A stretch of 64,000 bases of DNA, taken from the NCBI RefSeq assembly GCF_014646095.1, contig NZ_BMMU01000027.1:1-64000 (forward strand), written 5' to 3'. The DNA comes from Streptomyces lacrimifluminis (GTDB taxonomy: Bacteria > Actinomycetota > Actinomycetes > Streptomycetales > Streptomycetaceae). Positions 18,305 to 27,399 of this stretch are shown piece by piece. A program made the position numbers and the translations under genes. The notes under the pieces are model-generated. The model made no database searches, was not told the origin of the DNA, and saw only the letters and a list, made by a program, of their open reading frames with translations. Every line of letters starts with the position of its first letter. Position 1 is the first letter of the stretch.

Positions 18305-18310
18305 CAACCC

Positions 18311-18340
18311 GAAGGCCCCGTCCAAACGGACGGGGCCTTC
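18311..18340 (+). terminator. Hairpin terminator of the tRNA-Asp/tRNA-Phe unit
   Basis: GAAGGCCCCGTCC pairs perfectly with GGACGGGGCCTTC across AAAC, six nt after tRNA-Phe. Confidence 0.88.
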
Positions 18341-18417
18341 GTCGTACCCATGAGCCGGCGGGGCCGAGACAAAAAGGTTCGCCAGTAATTTGGCCGAGGT
18401 GAGATCCTGGACCGCGT

Positions 18418-21400
18418 ATGTCTACGCATCCCGCCTCCGCCCCCGGCGCACCCGCTCTCGGTGACCTCGCCCCCCGCCTGACCGAGCTGTCCCTGCGCGA
18501 CGCGCACCGGCTCGGGCGCAGGCTCGAAGGTGCGCGCAGGATCCGCAAGCCGGAAGCCCGTTCCGCCGTCCTCGCCGAGATCGAGGCGGAGGTCGCGAAG
18601 GCCGAGCTGCGGATGGCCGAGCGGCGCAGCCGCGTTCCGGCCGTCAGCTATCCCGAGCAGCTTCCCGTCAGTCAGAAGAAGGACGAGATCGCCGCCGCCA
18701 TCCGCGATCACCAGGTCGTCATCGTCGCCGGTGAGACCGGATCCGGGAAGACCACCCAGATCCCCAAGATCTGCGTCGAGCTCGGTCGCGGCGTACGCGG
18801 CATGATCGGGCACACACAGCCCCGTCGTATCGCCGCCCGTACCGTCGCCGAGCGGATCGCGGACGAGCTGGACACGCCCCTCGGTGAAGCCGTCGGCTGG
18901 AAGGTCCGGTTCACCGACCAGGTGAACCAGGACGCGACGGTCATCAAGCTGATGACGGACGGCATCCTGCTCGCCGAGATCCAGACCGACCGCGAGCTGC
19001 GCGCCTACGACACGATCATCATCGACGAGGCCCACGAGCGGTCCCTCAACATCGACTTCCTGCTCGGGTATCTGGCGCAGCTGCTGCCCCAGCGGCCTGA
19101 CCTGAAGGTCGTCATCACCTCGGCGACCATCGACCCCGAGCGCTTCTCCCGGCACTTCGGCGACGCCCCCATCGTGGAGGTCTCCGGCCGTACGTACCCC
19201 GTCGAGGTCCGCTACCGGCCACTTCTCGAAGAGGACAGCGAGGACTCCGACCGCGACCAGATCACCGCGATCTGCGACGCCGTCGAGGAGCTCCAGGGCG
19301 AGGGCAAGGGCGACATCCTCGTCTTCCTCTCCGGCGAGCGCGAGATCCGCGACACGGCGGACGCGCTCGGCAAGAAGAACTACCGGTTCACCGAGGTCCT
19401 GCCCCTCTACGCCCGCCTCTCGCACGCCGAGCAGCACCGCGTCTTCCAGCAGCACACCGGGCGCAGGATCGTTCTGGCGACCAACGTCGCCGAGACCTCG
19501 CTCACCGTGCCGGGCATCAAGTACGTCATCGACCCCGGGTTCGCCCGTATCTCCCGCTACAGCCACCGCACGAAGGTCCAGCGGCTGCCCATCGAGGCGA
19601 TCTCCCAGGCCAGCGCCAACCAGCGCAAGGGCCGCTGCGGCCGTACGTCGGACGGCATCTGTATCCGGCTCTACAGCGAGGACGACTTCGAGTCCCGCGT
19701 GGAGTTCACGGACGCCGAGATCCTGCGGACGAATCTCGCCTCCGTCATCCTCCAGATGACCGCGGCCGGGCTGGGCGACATCGAGAAGTTTCCCTTCATC
19801 GACCCGCCGGACCACCGCAACATCCGCGACGGCGTGCAGCTCCTCCAGGAGCTCAACGCGCTCGACCCGGCCGAGAAGGACCCCCGTAAACGGCTCACCG
19901 ACACCGGTCGCAAGCTCGCCCAGCTGCCCGTCGACCCCCGGCTGGCGCGGATGGTCCTGGAGGCCGACAAGAACGGCTGTGTCCGCGAGGTGATGGTGAT
20001 CGCCGCCGCGCTCTCCATCCAGGACCCGCGCGAGCGCCCCGTCGAGAAGCAGGCGCAGGCCGACCAGCAGCACGCCCGCTTCAAGGACGAGACGTCCGAC
20101 TTCCTCGCCCTGCTCAACCTCTGGCGGTATGTGCGTGAGCAGCAGAAGGAGCGGGGCTCGTCCTCGTTCCGGCGGATGTGCAAGCAGGAGTACCTGAACT
20201 TCCTGCGCATCCGCGAGTGGCAGGACATCTACACCCAACTCCGTACCGTGGCCCGCCAGATGGGCATCCACCCCAACGAGGACGATGCCCCCGAGCAGAG
20301 CGTCCACGTCTCCCTCCTGGCCGGCCTCCTCTCCCACATCGGGATGAAGGACGTACCGAAGTCCACGTCGGCGGGAACCGGCGCGTCCACATCGACCGGT
20401 GACAGCAACCGCAACACCTCCGGCAAGAACGAGTACGTGGGTGCCCGCAACGCCAAGTTCGCGATCTTCCCCGGCTCCGCCCTCTTCAAGAAGCCCCCGC
20501 GCTTCGTGATGTCGGCGGAACTCGTCGAGACGTCACGCCTGTGGGCCCGCGTCAACGCCAGGATCGAGCCGGAGTGGGTCGAGCCCCTCGCCGAGCACCT
20601 GCTGAAGCGCACGTACAGCGAGCCGCACTGGGAGAAGGACCAGGCCGCGGTGATGGCGTACGAGAAGGTGACGCTGTACGGCGTACCGATCGTCGCCCAG
20701 CGGAAGGTGAACTACGGGCGCATCGACGCGGAGGCGTCCCGCGAGCTGTTCATCCGGAACGCGCTGGTCGAGGGCGACTGGCGGACGCACCACAAGTTCT
20801 TCGCCGACAACCGCCGACTCCTCACCGAGGTCGAGGAGTTGGAGCACCGGGCCCGCCGCCGGGACATCCTGGTCGACGACGAGACGCTCTTCGACTTCTA
20901 CGACGAGCGCGTCCCCGAACACGTCGTGTCCGGGGCCCACTTCGACTCCTGGTGGAAGCACAAGCGTCACGAGGAGCCCGAATTCCTCGACTTCGAGCGG
21001 GCGATGCTCATCAACGAGCGCGCCGGGGACGTCAGCAAGGACGACTATCCGGACGCCTGGCATCAGGGACCGCTCAAGTTCCGGGTGACGTACCAGTTCG
21101 AGCCGGGCGCGGACGCCGACGGCGTGACCGTCCACATCCCGCTCCAGGTGCTGAACCAGGTGACGGACGAGAACTTCGACTGGCAGATCCCGGGCCTGCG
21201 CGAGGAGTTGGTGACGGAGCTCATCCGCTCCCTGCCCAAGCCGATCCGCCGCAACTACGTCCCGGCCCCCAACTTCGCTCAGCGCTTCCTGGCCACGTCG
21301 ACGCCCCTCCAGGAACCGCTGACCGTCACCATGGCCCGCGAGTTGAAGCGCATGGTCGGGGTCCCGTTCTCCGCCGACGACTTCGACTGGGACCGGGTCC

Positions 21401-22434
21401 CCGACCACCTCCGCGTCACCTTCCGGATCGTCGACGAGCGGCGCCGCAAACTGGCCGAGGACAAGGACCTCGAAGTACTGCGGCTCCAGCTCAAGCCGAA
21501 GGCCCGCCAGGCCATCTCCCAGGCCGCCGCTGCCACCGCGGAGCGCGCCGGCGGCGAGTCCCTGGAACGCACGGGCCTGACGGACTGGTCGATCGGCACC
21601 CTGACGCCGCTCTTCGAGACGCGCAGAGCCGGCCAGCCGGTGAAGGCGTATCCGGCGCTGGTCGACAACGGCGACACCGTCTCCGTACGCCTCTTCGACA
21701 CCGAGGCGGAGCAGCAGCAGGCGATGTGGAAGGGCACCCGGCGGCTCGTTCTGCGCAACATCCCGGTCAATCCTGCGAAGTTCGCGTCCGAGAAGTTGAC
21801 GAATGTTCAGAAGCTCGCGCTGTCGGCGAATCCGCACGGTTCGATCCAGGCCCTGTTCGACGACTGCGCGACGGCCGCGGCCGACAAACTGATCGCCGAC
21901 TTCGGTGGCCCGGCGTGGGACGAGGAGTCGCACCGGAAGCTCTACGAGAAGGTGCGCGCGGAGATCGTCGACACGACGGTCCGTACGGTCAACCAGGTCC
22001 AGCAGGTGCTGGCCGCCTGGCAGGCCTGTGAGCGCCGCCTGAAGGGCGTACGCAGCGCCGTGCTCCTCCCGAACCTGACGGACGTACGGAAGCAGCTGGA
22101 CGCCCTCGTACGGCCCGGGTTCGTGACGGCGACCGGTCTGCGGCGCCTGCCCGACCTGATGCGCTACCTCGTCGCCGTGGACCGGCGCCTGCAGCAGATG
22201 CCCACCAACGTCCAGCGGGACACCTCCCGCATGGACAAGGTGCACGAGATGCAGGACGAGTACGCGTGGCTTCTTGAGCAGTTGCCGCAGGGCCGGCCGG
22301 TGCCGTCGGCGGTGCTGGACATCCGCTGGATGATCGAGGAACTCCGCGTCAGCTACTTCGCCCACGCGCTGGGCACGGCGTACCCGGTGTCGGACAAGCG
22401 GATCGTGAAGGCGATCGACGCGCAGGCCCCGTAA
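18418..22434 (+). CDS. hrpA: ATP-dependent DEAH-box RNA helicase HrpA
   Basis: 1338 residues, the usual HrpA length. Walker A GETGSGKTT is at 105-113, DEAH at 203-206 (IIIDEAHERSL), then SATID, the second RecA domain with NVAETSLT and QRKGRCGRT, winged-helix and ratchet regions, an OB-fold segment, and the long C-terminal extension (DUF3418-like, with RRLKGVRSA and NVQRDTSRMDK) that separates HrpA from shorter DEAH proteins. HrpA unwinds RNA and rescues stalled or collided ribosomes in other bacteria. It is single-gene, set between the tRNA-Asp/Phe pair and the second tRNA-Asp. ATG 18418 has only a weak purine stretch upstream. Confidence 0.95.
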   Translation: MSTHPASAPGAPALGDLAPRLTELSLRDAHRLGRRLEGARRIRKPEARSAVLAEIEAEVAKAELRMAERRSRVPAVSYPEQLPVSQKKDEIAAAIRDHQVVIVAGETGSGKTTQIPKICVELGRGVRGMIGHTQPRRIAARTVAERIADELDTPLGEAVGWKVRFTDQVNQDATVIKLMTDGILLAEIQTDRELRAYDTIIIDEAHERSLNIDFLLGYLAQLLPQRPDLKVVITSATIDPERFSRHFGDAPIVEVSGRTYPVEVRYRPLLEEDSEDSDRDQITAICDAVEELQGEGKGDILVFLSGEREIRDTADALGKKNYRFTEVLPLYARLSHAEQHRVFQQHTGRRIVLATNVAETSLTVPGIKYVIDPGFARISRYSHRTKVQRLPIEAISQASANQRKGRCGRTSDGICIRLYSEDDFESRVEFTDAEILRTNLASVILQMTAAGLGDIEKFPFIDPPDHRNIRDGVQLLQELNALDPAEKDPRKRLTDTGRKLAQLPVDPRLARMVLEADKNGCVREVMVIAAALSIQDPRERPVEKQAQADQQHARFKDETSDFLALLNLWRYVREQQKERGSSSFRRMCKQEYLNFLRIREWQDIYTQLRTVARQMGIHPNEDDAPEQSVHVSLLAGLLSHIGMKDVPKSTSAGTGASTSTGDSNRNTSGKNEYVGARNAKFAIFPGSALFKKPPRFVMSAELVETSRLWARVNARIEPEWVEPLAEHLLKRTYSEPHWEKDQAAVMAYEKVTLYGVPIVAQRKVNYGRIDAEASRELFIRNALVEGDWRTHHKFFADNRRLLTEVEELEHRARRRDILVDDETLFDFYDERVPEHVVSGAHFDSWWKHKRHEEPEFLDFERAMLINERAGDVSKDDYPDAWHQGPLKFRVTYQFEPGADADGVTVHIPLQVLNQVTDENFDWQIPGLREELVTELIRSLPKPIRRNYVPAPNFAQRFLATSTPLQEPLTVTMARELKRMVGVPFSADDFDWDRVPDHLRVTFRIVDERRRKLAEDKDLEVLRLQLKPKARQAISQAAAATAERAGGESLERTGLTDWSIGTLTPLFETRRAGQPVKAYPALVDNGDTVSVRLFDTEAEQQQAMWKGTRRLVLRNIPVNPAKFASEKLTNVQKLALSANPHGSIQALFDDCATAAADKLIADFGGPAWDEESHRKLYEKVRAEIVDTTVRTVNQVQQVLAAWQACERRLKGVRSAVLLPNLTDVRKQLDALVRPGFVTATGLRRLPDLMRYLVAVDRRLQQMPTNVQRDTSRMDKVHEMQDEYAWLLEQLPQGRPVPSAVLDIRWMIEELRVSYFAHALGTAYPVSDKRIVKAIDAQAP

Positions 22435-22556
22435 GGCCGCAAATCGGGCGCCGATGCCGTAACGAGGCCGGTACGGTGGGTGAGTTCGACCCTGGGCTCA
22501 CCCTCCTGTACAGTCTGTTTTCGCAGCACAGCGCAACATCAAGTGCCGCGAAACCT

Positions 22557-22631
22557 GGTCCTGTGGAGCAGTTTGGAGTGCTCGCCACCCTGTCAAGGTG
22601 GAGGCCGCGGGTTCAAATCCCGTCAGGACCG
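22557..22631 (+). tRNA. tRNA-Asp (GUC), copy 2
   Basis: Base-for-base the same 75-nt gene as at 18125, with GUC anticodon. A terminator hairpin follows at 22643. Confidence 0.96.
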
Positions 22632-22642
22632 CAGTGAAGGAC

Positions 22643-22674
22643 AAGGCCCGCATCCGGCAACGGAAGCGGGCCTT
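22643..22674 (+). terminator. Terminator after tRNA-Asp copy 2
   Basis: AAGGCCCGC pairs with GCGGGCCTT around ATCCGGCAACGGAA, 11 nt past the tRNA. Confidence 0.82.
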
Positions 22675-22701
22675 TCTCGTGCCACAGCGCCACCTCCAAC
22701 C

Positions 22702-22778
22702 TGCTCGTCACCCTGTCAAGGCGGAGGCCGCGCCCGCGGCGCAGCCGCAATCCGATGCAGCAAATCCCGTCAGGACCG
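22702..22778 (+). pseudogene. Broken third copy of tRNA-Asp
   Basis: The anticodon arm and variable region (22702-22732) and the 3' end (CAAATCCCGTCAGGACCG, 22761-22778) match tRNA-Asp with two substitutions. The 5' acceptor and most of the D-arm are missing, and 28 foreign nt replace GGTT in the T-arm. It cannot fold as a tRNA. The downstream sequence repeats the tRNA copy 2 flank, including the terminator, so the whole unit was duplicated and then damaged. Together with 22632-22700 and 22822-22988, this region contains no protein gene. Confidence 0.8.
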
Positions 22779-22791
22779 CAGTGAAAGACGA

Positions 22792-22821
22792 AGGCCCGCA
22801 TCCGGCAACGGAAGCGGGCCT
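22792..22821 (+). terminator. Duplicated terminator after the broken tRNA-Asp
   Basis: AGGCCCGC/GCGGGCCT hairpin with the same loop as the terminator at 22643, evidence of segmental duplication. Confidence 0.65.
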
Positions 22822-22988
22822 CTCTCGTGCCGCCACCTCAACAGAGAGAGCCCGGCTCATCGGCCCGGGCTCTCTCGCGGCGTCTGGACGCGCCGCCAGG
22901 CCTGTGTCGGCGTATTGACGGCGCCGCCCTCCCCCGGTACCCAGGGAACAGGGCCCTCGATGCCCTGCCCCGGTTCCGGAGGTGGCGT

Positions 22989-23198
22989 ATGGCGGCGACC
23001 GCGCGACGGCATGAGACGCGTGCTCTGCTTCGGGCACATCTGTCGGCCGCCAGCGGGTACCCGCATCTCACGCGGCACTGCCCGATCTGCCACCGGCTGC
23101 AGAAGCTCGCCATGGAGCGGTGCACCGAGACCGACTGGGACACCGAGGCCGAGTGCCAGGCCGACGAGACACCGGGTGCCAACAGCGGCTCCCTCTAG
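22989..23198 (+). CDS. DUF6274-like small protein
   Basis: 69 residues from ATG 22989, picked because GGAGG lies six nt upstream; longer in-frame versions are not protein-like. Sequence TARRHETRALLRAHLSAASG then HLTRHCPICHRLQKLAME has a HxxRHCPxCH pattern, a possible metal site, and is typical of short Streptomyces proteins of unknown function annotated near bldC/hrpA. No function is known. It faces bldC across a 463-nt gap. Confidence 0.7.
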   Translation: MAATARRHETRALLRAHLSAASGYPHLTRHCPICHRLQKLAMERCTETDWDTEAECQADETPGANSGSL

Positions 23199-23419
23199 CA
23201 CCCGTGGCGCATCGTCAACAAGGCGCGCGGCGTGTGACGGGTGTCACCGCATGAGTTTTCACCATGTGGGTTCTTACCGGTCTCACACAACTGGTCAATT
23301 TAATATGTGCAATTGCACCAGCCTCGACGGGCTCCCCACAGCGGATCCGACACCCCTCCCCAGACTTCAACAAGCCCGCTCACAGCACTCCGTGCCACCC
23401 CCGGTCGCGGGCACAAAAA

Positions 23420-23455
23420 AGATCGCGCTGGACCCGGCGGAGTCCAGCGCGATCT
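23420..23455 (-). terminator. Rho-independent terminator of bldC
   Basis: AGATCGCGCTGGAC pairs with GTCCAGCGCGATCT across eight nt. On the minus strand it is followed by TTTTTT, an unusually classical form for this genome. The rest of 23199-23661 shows no gene on either strand, so bldC probably has a 3' UTR of about 200 nt. Confidence 0.9.
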
Positions 23456-23661
23456 CTACGACGCGCCCTTGAAGCTATGGAACTGATGGAACTGCCTTGG
23501 GTGTGGGGCCTGTTGGGGCAGGACCCGCGTCGCTTGAAGCTGTTGGTCGTGAAGCAGGTGACTCTGGTGTTGCATGGTGACTCTGATGGTGCTGGTGTTG
23601 CCAGTCGGACGGCTCGGCCGATAGTTGGGGGACCTGCCGGTTCGTCCGACTATTCAGTTGG

Positions 23662-23868
23662 TCAGGCCTCGCTGCGCTGCTGCGGAATGCCCGCAAGCAG
23701 GGCGCGGACCTCGGCCTCGCGGTAACGGCGGTGTCCGCCGAGCGTGCGAATGGATGTGAGCTTGCCGGCCTTCGCCCACCGCGTCACCGTCTTGGGGTCA
23801 ACACGGAACATGGTGGCGACCTCAGCCGGGGTCAGCAGCGGCTCGGCATCAGGGGTGCGAGCGGTCAT
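23662..23868 (-). CDS. bldC: Developmental regulator BldC
   Basis: 68 residues from ATG 23868, the known BldC length; the longer reading to 23907 is rejected. The whole protein is a MerR-like winged helix-turn-helix (LLTPAEVATMFRVDPKTVTRWAKAGKLTSIRTLGGHRRY) without an effector domain. BldC binds tandem direct repeats cooperatively and holds back sporulation genes in Streptomyces during vegetative growth. The sequence looks identical or nearly so to the S. coelicolor protein, from memory. Confidence 0.97.
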   Translation of the reverse strand: MTARTPDAEPLLTPAEVATMFRVDPKTVTRWAKAGKLTSIRTLGGHRRYREAEVRALLAGIPQQRSEA

Positions 23869-24392
23869 GAGCGGCCTCCTCGGGAGAACCGAACCTTCTC
23901 GGTTCATTCCTCTAAATTCTGCACCTTGACCCGCGTTGCCCGAAATGGCGGATGCGGGTCGAGTCGGTTATAGGACGAACGGCTTGTCCTCGGCACTACA
24001 ACTACACCATCTGTCCAACCGCGTAGGCCAAACCGATGGAATTGCCCTCCCAGGTGTCCATCGGCGACGGAAGCCAATGGACCATGCCATAGCGGACAGT
24101 CACGCCACTGTGACGATCAGTCACAGTGGCGATCAGGAGTCACGAGACCCCCCATAGCGTGCAATGCTGAGATTCCACCCATAGCTGGGCAGATAGAGCC
24201 TCCCCCGGACTCCTTGTCCTATTTTGGCACGAGGAGGGGCAAGGGACGCAAGCCACCTGTACGTGCGGTCCGTCACGCTTGACACAAACGCCCGGATCGG
24301 GACCTACGTCCCACGGCAGCCCCAAGAGCGTCCCACAAAAATGGAACTCACGTTCCAGGGAGTCCTTTTTTGACGAACTGTCAGTTAAATCG
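23869..24392. other. Long regulatory/non-coding region upstream of bldC
   Basis: About 520 nt without a convincing gene. It should contain the bldC promoter and a long 5' leader. AT-rich islands (near 23960-24000 and 24180-24230) are rarer than expected in this genome. At the right edge, CGAACTG and CAGTTCG form an inverted repeat (about 24376-24402) overlapping the stop of the 283-residue gene and may be its terminator. Confidence 0.45.
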
Positions 24393-25244
24393 TCAGTTCG
24401 CCGACCGCCGGTCCCGCACCGCCCGCCACCGCTCCACGAGCCGCCCGTAGGCCTCGCCGGCCGCCTCACCGTCCCCGTCGCGCAGCGCCTCGATCCCGGC
24501 GGCCACGTCCGCCGCCGAGTGGTCGCCGGCCAGATCGACGGCCGACAGGACATGCACCAGCCCGCCGTAGTCCAGCTCGACCAGCGACCGCGGGTGGAAC
24601 TCCTCCAGCCAGCGCCCGACGTCCAGCAGCCCGTCGATCAGCGGCCCCTCGTCGAGGGTGTCCCGCAGGGTCCGCAGCCCGCGCGCCACGCGCCGTCGCG
24701 CCTGCACCATGGGCGTCCGGTAGCGCAGCACGGGCGCCGCGCCCCCGTCGGCTCCCGAGCCCTTGTCGTACTCGCGCTCCTCGTCGGTCACGAGCACGAA
24801 CCAGTTCAGCGGCACCTGCCAGGTCGCCGTGCGGATCCAGGGGCGGGCGTCCGGGTTGCGGGCGAGCCAGCGCTCGTAGTCCTGGGCCGCCTGGTGGCGT
24901 ACGAGGGGCGGCAGGACGGCGTCCAGGACCGACACGGGCAGTTCCTCCCCCAGCCCGTCCAGCGCCTGCCAGCCGCGCAGCCGGGTGCGCCAGGGGCAGA
25001 CGCACACCACGCCCCCGGCCTCGATCACGAACGCGTCGGCGCTCTCGTGCACCGGCACCGCGACCGGCGGGGTGGGCAGCAAGTCGGCCAGGGAGCGCCG
25101 CAGTTCGTCCTGGTACGAGGGGCGGTCGGGCCGTCGGGCGTAGCGCGCCCAGTGGCCGCGCTCCGGCTCCGGGAAGGCCGCCAGCGGCTCGTAGACACGC
25201 AAGTAGGACGCGTACGGAACGATCACCGAGGACACCTTGGGCAC
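24393..25244 (-). CDS. Conserved Streptomyces hypothetical protein
   Basis: 283 residues from GTG 25244, no membrane helix or signal. Features seen: VIVPYASYLRVYEPLAAFPEPER at the start, a WQVPLNWFVLVTDEEREY segment in the middle, and a C-terminal helical part with many Arg and Asp. It is a cytosolic protein without recognisable catalytic motif. It lies between bldC and vdh, an arrangement I recall as conserved in Streptomyces, which supports a real gene but gives no function. It is divergent from vdh with 242 nt between them. Confidence 0.75.
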   Translation of the reverse strand: MPKVSSVIVPYASYLRVYEPLAAFPEPERGHWARYARRPDRPSYQDELRRSLADLLPTPPVAVPVHESADAFVIEAGGVVCVCPWRTRLRGWQALDGLGEELPVSVLDAVLPPLVRHQAAQDYERWLARNPDARPWIRTATWQVPLNWFVLVTDEEREYDKGSGADGGAAPVLRYRTPMVQARRRVARGLRTLRDTLDEGPLIDGLLDVGRWLEEFHPRSLVELDYGGLVHVLSAVDLAGDHSAADVAAGIEALRDGDGEAAGEAYGRLVERWRAVRDRRSAN

Positions 25245-25486
25245 GCCTGCTCACTCCCCCCTGGACGACCAGGAAAACCCACGCAACCAGCGGAACCAGC
25301 ACACCGCGGCACGGGAAAATTATGCAAACCGTCGTACCTTCCCACGTCACCGGTGGGTGATCCTCGGCACTGCGGGGACGGTTGGCACACGCGGGCCGGG
25401 GAGGAGCTCTACTCTCATGCCCACGGAGGCCCGCCACCCCTACGGGCCCCGGCCCCAACCGCCGCTACTTCCCTGGAGTCACCACA

Positions 25487-26587
25487 GTGACCGACGTAAC
25501 CGGCGCGCCTGCTGATGTACTGCACACCCTGTTCCACTCGGATCAGGGGGGTCATGAGCAAGTCGTGCTCTGCCAGGACCGGGCCACCGGCCTCAAGGCC
25601 GTGATCGCCATCCACTCCACCGCCCTGGGCCCCGCGCTCGGCGGTACGCGCTTCTACCCGTACGCGAGCGAGGCGGAGGCCGTCGCCGACGCGCTGAACC
25701 TCGCCCGCGGGATGTCGTACAAGAACGCCATGGCCGGTCTCGACCACGGCGGCGGCAAGGCCGTGATCATCGGCGATCCGGACATCGTCAAGAGCGAGGA
25801 ACTCCTCCTCGCGTACGGCCGGTTCGTGGCCTCGCTCGGCGGGCGCTACGTGACCGCGTGCGACGTCGGCACGTATGTGGCCGACATGGACGTGGTCGCG
25901 CGCGAGTGCCGCTGGACGACCGGACGGTCCCCGGAGAACGGCGGCGCCGGCGACTCGTCCGTCCTGACCGCCTTCGGCGTCTACCAGGGCATGCGGGCGA
26001 GCGCCCAGCACCTCTGGGGCGACCCGTCGCTGCGCGGGCGCCTGGTCGGCATCGCGGGCGTCGGCAAGGTCGGGCACCACCTGGTGCGGCATCTGCGGGA
26101 GGACGGCGCCGAGGTCGTGATCACCGACGTACGGGAGGACGCCGTACGACGGATTCTGGCCACTCACCCGGACGGCGGGGTCACGGCCGTCGCCGACACC
26201 GCCGCGCTGATCCGGACCGAGGGGCTGGACATCTACGCGCCCTGCGCGCTGGGCGGGGCGCTCAGTGACGACACCCTGCCCGTGCTGACCGCGAAGGTGG
26301 TGTGCGGGGCGGCCAACAACCAGCTCGCGCACCCGGGCGTCGAGAAGGACCTCGCGGACCGCGGGATCCTCTACGCGCCCGACTACGTGGTGAACGCCGG
26401 TGGCGTGATCCAGGTGGCCGACGAGCTGCACGGGTTCGACTTCGAGCGGGCCAGGGCGAAGGCCGCGAAGATCTACGACACCACGCTGGCCATATTCGCA
26501 CGTGCGAAGTCAGACGGTATTCCGCCGGCCGCGGCGGCCGACCGGATCGCCGAGCAGAGGATGGCGGAGGCCCGCCGGAGCAGGTAG
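25487..26587 (+). CDS. vdh: Valine (branched-chain amino acid) dehydrogenase
   Basis: 366 residues from GTG 25487 (GGAG eight nt upstream). Glu/Leu/Phe/Val dehydrogenase family: the catalytic Lys segment MAGLDHGGGKAVI, the FxGVxKVG-type NAD-binding loop (GIAGVGKVGHHLV), and CALGGALSDDT, NNQLAHPG. It oxidatively deaminates valine and related amino acids with NAD, supplying branched 2-oxo acids for fatty acid and polyketide starter units. Streptomyces Vdh was studied genetically and is repressed by glucose and ammonium. It is monocistronic and divergent from the hypothetical gene at 24393. Confidence 0.96.
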   Translation: MTDVTGAPADVLHTLFHSDQGGHEQVVLCQDRATGLKAVIAIHSTALGPALGGTRFYPYASEAEAVADALNLARGMSYKNAMAGLDHGGGKAVIIGDPDIVKSEELLLAYGRFVASLGGRYVTACDVGTYVADMDVVARECRWTTGRSPENGGAGDSSVLTAFGVYQGMRASAQHLWGDPSLRGRLVGIAGVGKVGHHLVRHLREDGAEVVITDVREDAVRRILATHPDGGVTAVADTAALIRTEGLDIYAPCALGGALSDDTLPVLTAKVVCGAANNQLAHPGVEKDLADRGILYAPDYVVNAGGVIQVADELHGFDFERARAKAAKIYDTTLAIFARAKSDGIPPAAAADRIAEQRMAEARRSR

Positions 26588-26875
26588 GCCGAGGGAGCCC
26601 GGAGGTACCTGTCGGCGGGGTGTTGGAGAGAACTCTCACCCCCGTCGGCGGGTCGTCCGCCAAGAAGTGGTTAAAATCGCGGTTGACCAGCGGGGACAGG
26701 GCACCTCGCGGGTTCTGGGCACAGGCACGTCCTGCGGGCGACGTACCGTATGGGCGTGGGCTCAGGTACCGTGGAAGCCCTACGGACCGGTCTCTCCACG
26801 GAGAGCCCGTTCCAGAACATGAACGGGTGTCAAGACTCTGGGGCCACCGAGCCCCGTATCCGAGGGGGTCGAGCC

Positions 26876-27142
26876 ATGGGGCGCGGCCGGGCAAAGGCCA
26901 AGCAGACGAAGGTCGCCCGCCAGCTGAAGTACAGCAGCGGCGGGACTGACCTCTCGCGCCTGGCCAATGAGCTGGGCGCTTCGACTTCGAGCCAGCCGCC
27001 GAATGGCGAGCCGTTCGAGGACGATGACGAGGAAGAAGACGACCCGTACGCCCAGTACGCGGATCGGTACAACGACGACGATGAGGACGAGGACGATCAG
27101 TCCTCAGGTTCCGCGTCGTCGCAACAACGCCGTGGGGCTTGA
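26876..27142 (+). CDS. DUF3073 family protein
   Basis: 88 residues from ATG 26876. The N-terminus MGRGRAKAKQTKVARQLKY is basic and nearly invariant in actinobacteria, followed by a strongly acidic tail with runs of Asp and Glu (DDDEEEDDPYAQYADRYNDDDEDEDD). The family is found next to purM in many actinobacteria, as here (convergent with purM), and its function is unknown. The charge split suggests nucleic-acid or ribosome contact, an inference only. Confidence 0.9.
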   Translation: MGRGRAKAKQTKVARQLKYSSGGTDLSRLANELGASTSSQPPNGEPFEDDDEEEDDPYAQYADRYNDDDEDEDDQSSGSASSQQRRGA

Positions 27143-27399
27143 CGTCTTGCGTCTGCTTGCGGCTCGCTGAACAGGTTGCACAGTTTCCTGTAGGGCATCA
27201 GCTGCACCTCACCCGGTCCGGGGCGATCCACACTCGGGCCGGGTTTCGTGCGTTGTCGCTCCGCTTGGGTTGGGCAGGGGCGCCTAGTGGGTCGGGGGTC
27301 ACTGTGGTGTGGCGGTGCCGGTGCGTTGTGGTTGCCCGCGCCGTTCGTTCCCCGCGCCCCTTCGGCGGCGGCTGCGCGCCGGCCGCCTTGGGGGCGCTT

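Noticed and set aside
18181..22365. Long minus-strand frames opposite hrpA
   Set aside because: Asp/Leu/Val-rich antisense shadows; hrpA motifs are unambiguous on the plus strand.
22702..22778. A third working tRNA-Asp
   Set aside because: Lacks the 5' acceptor strand and D-arm and has 28 nt in the T-arm.
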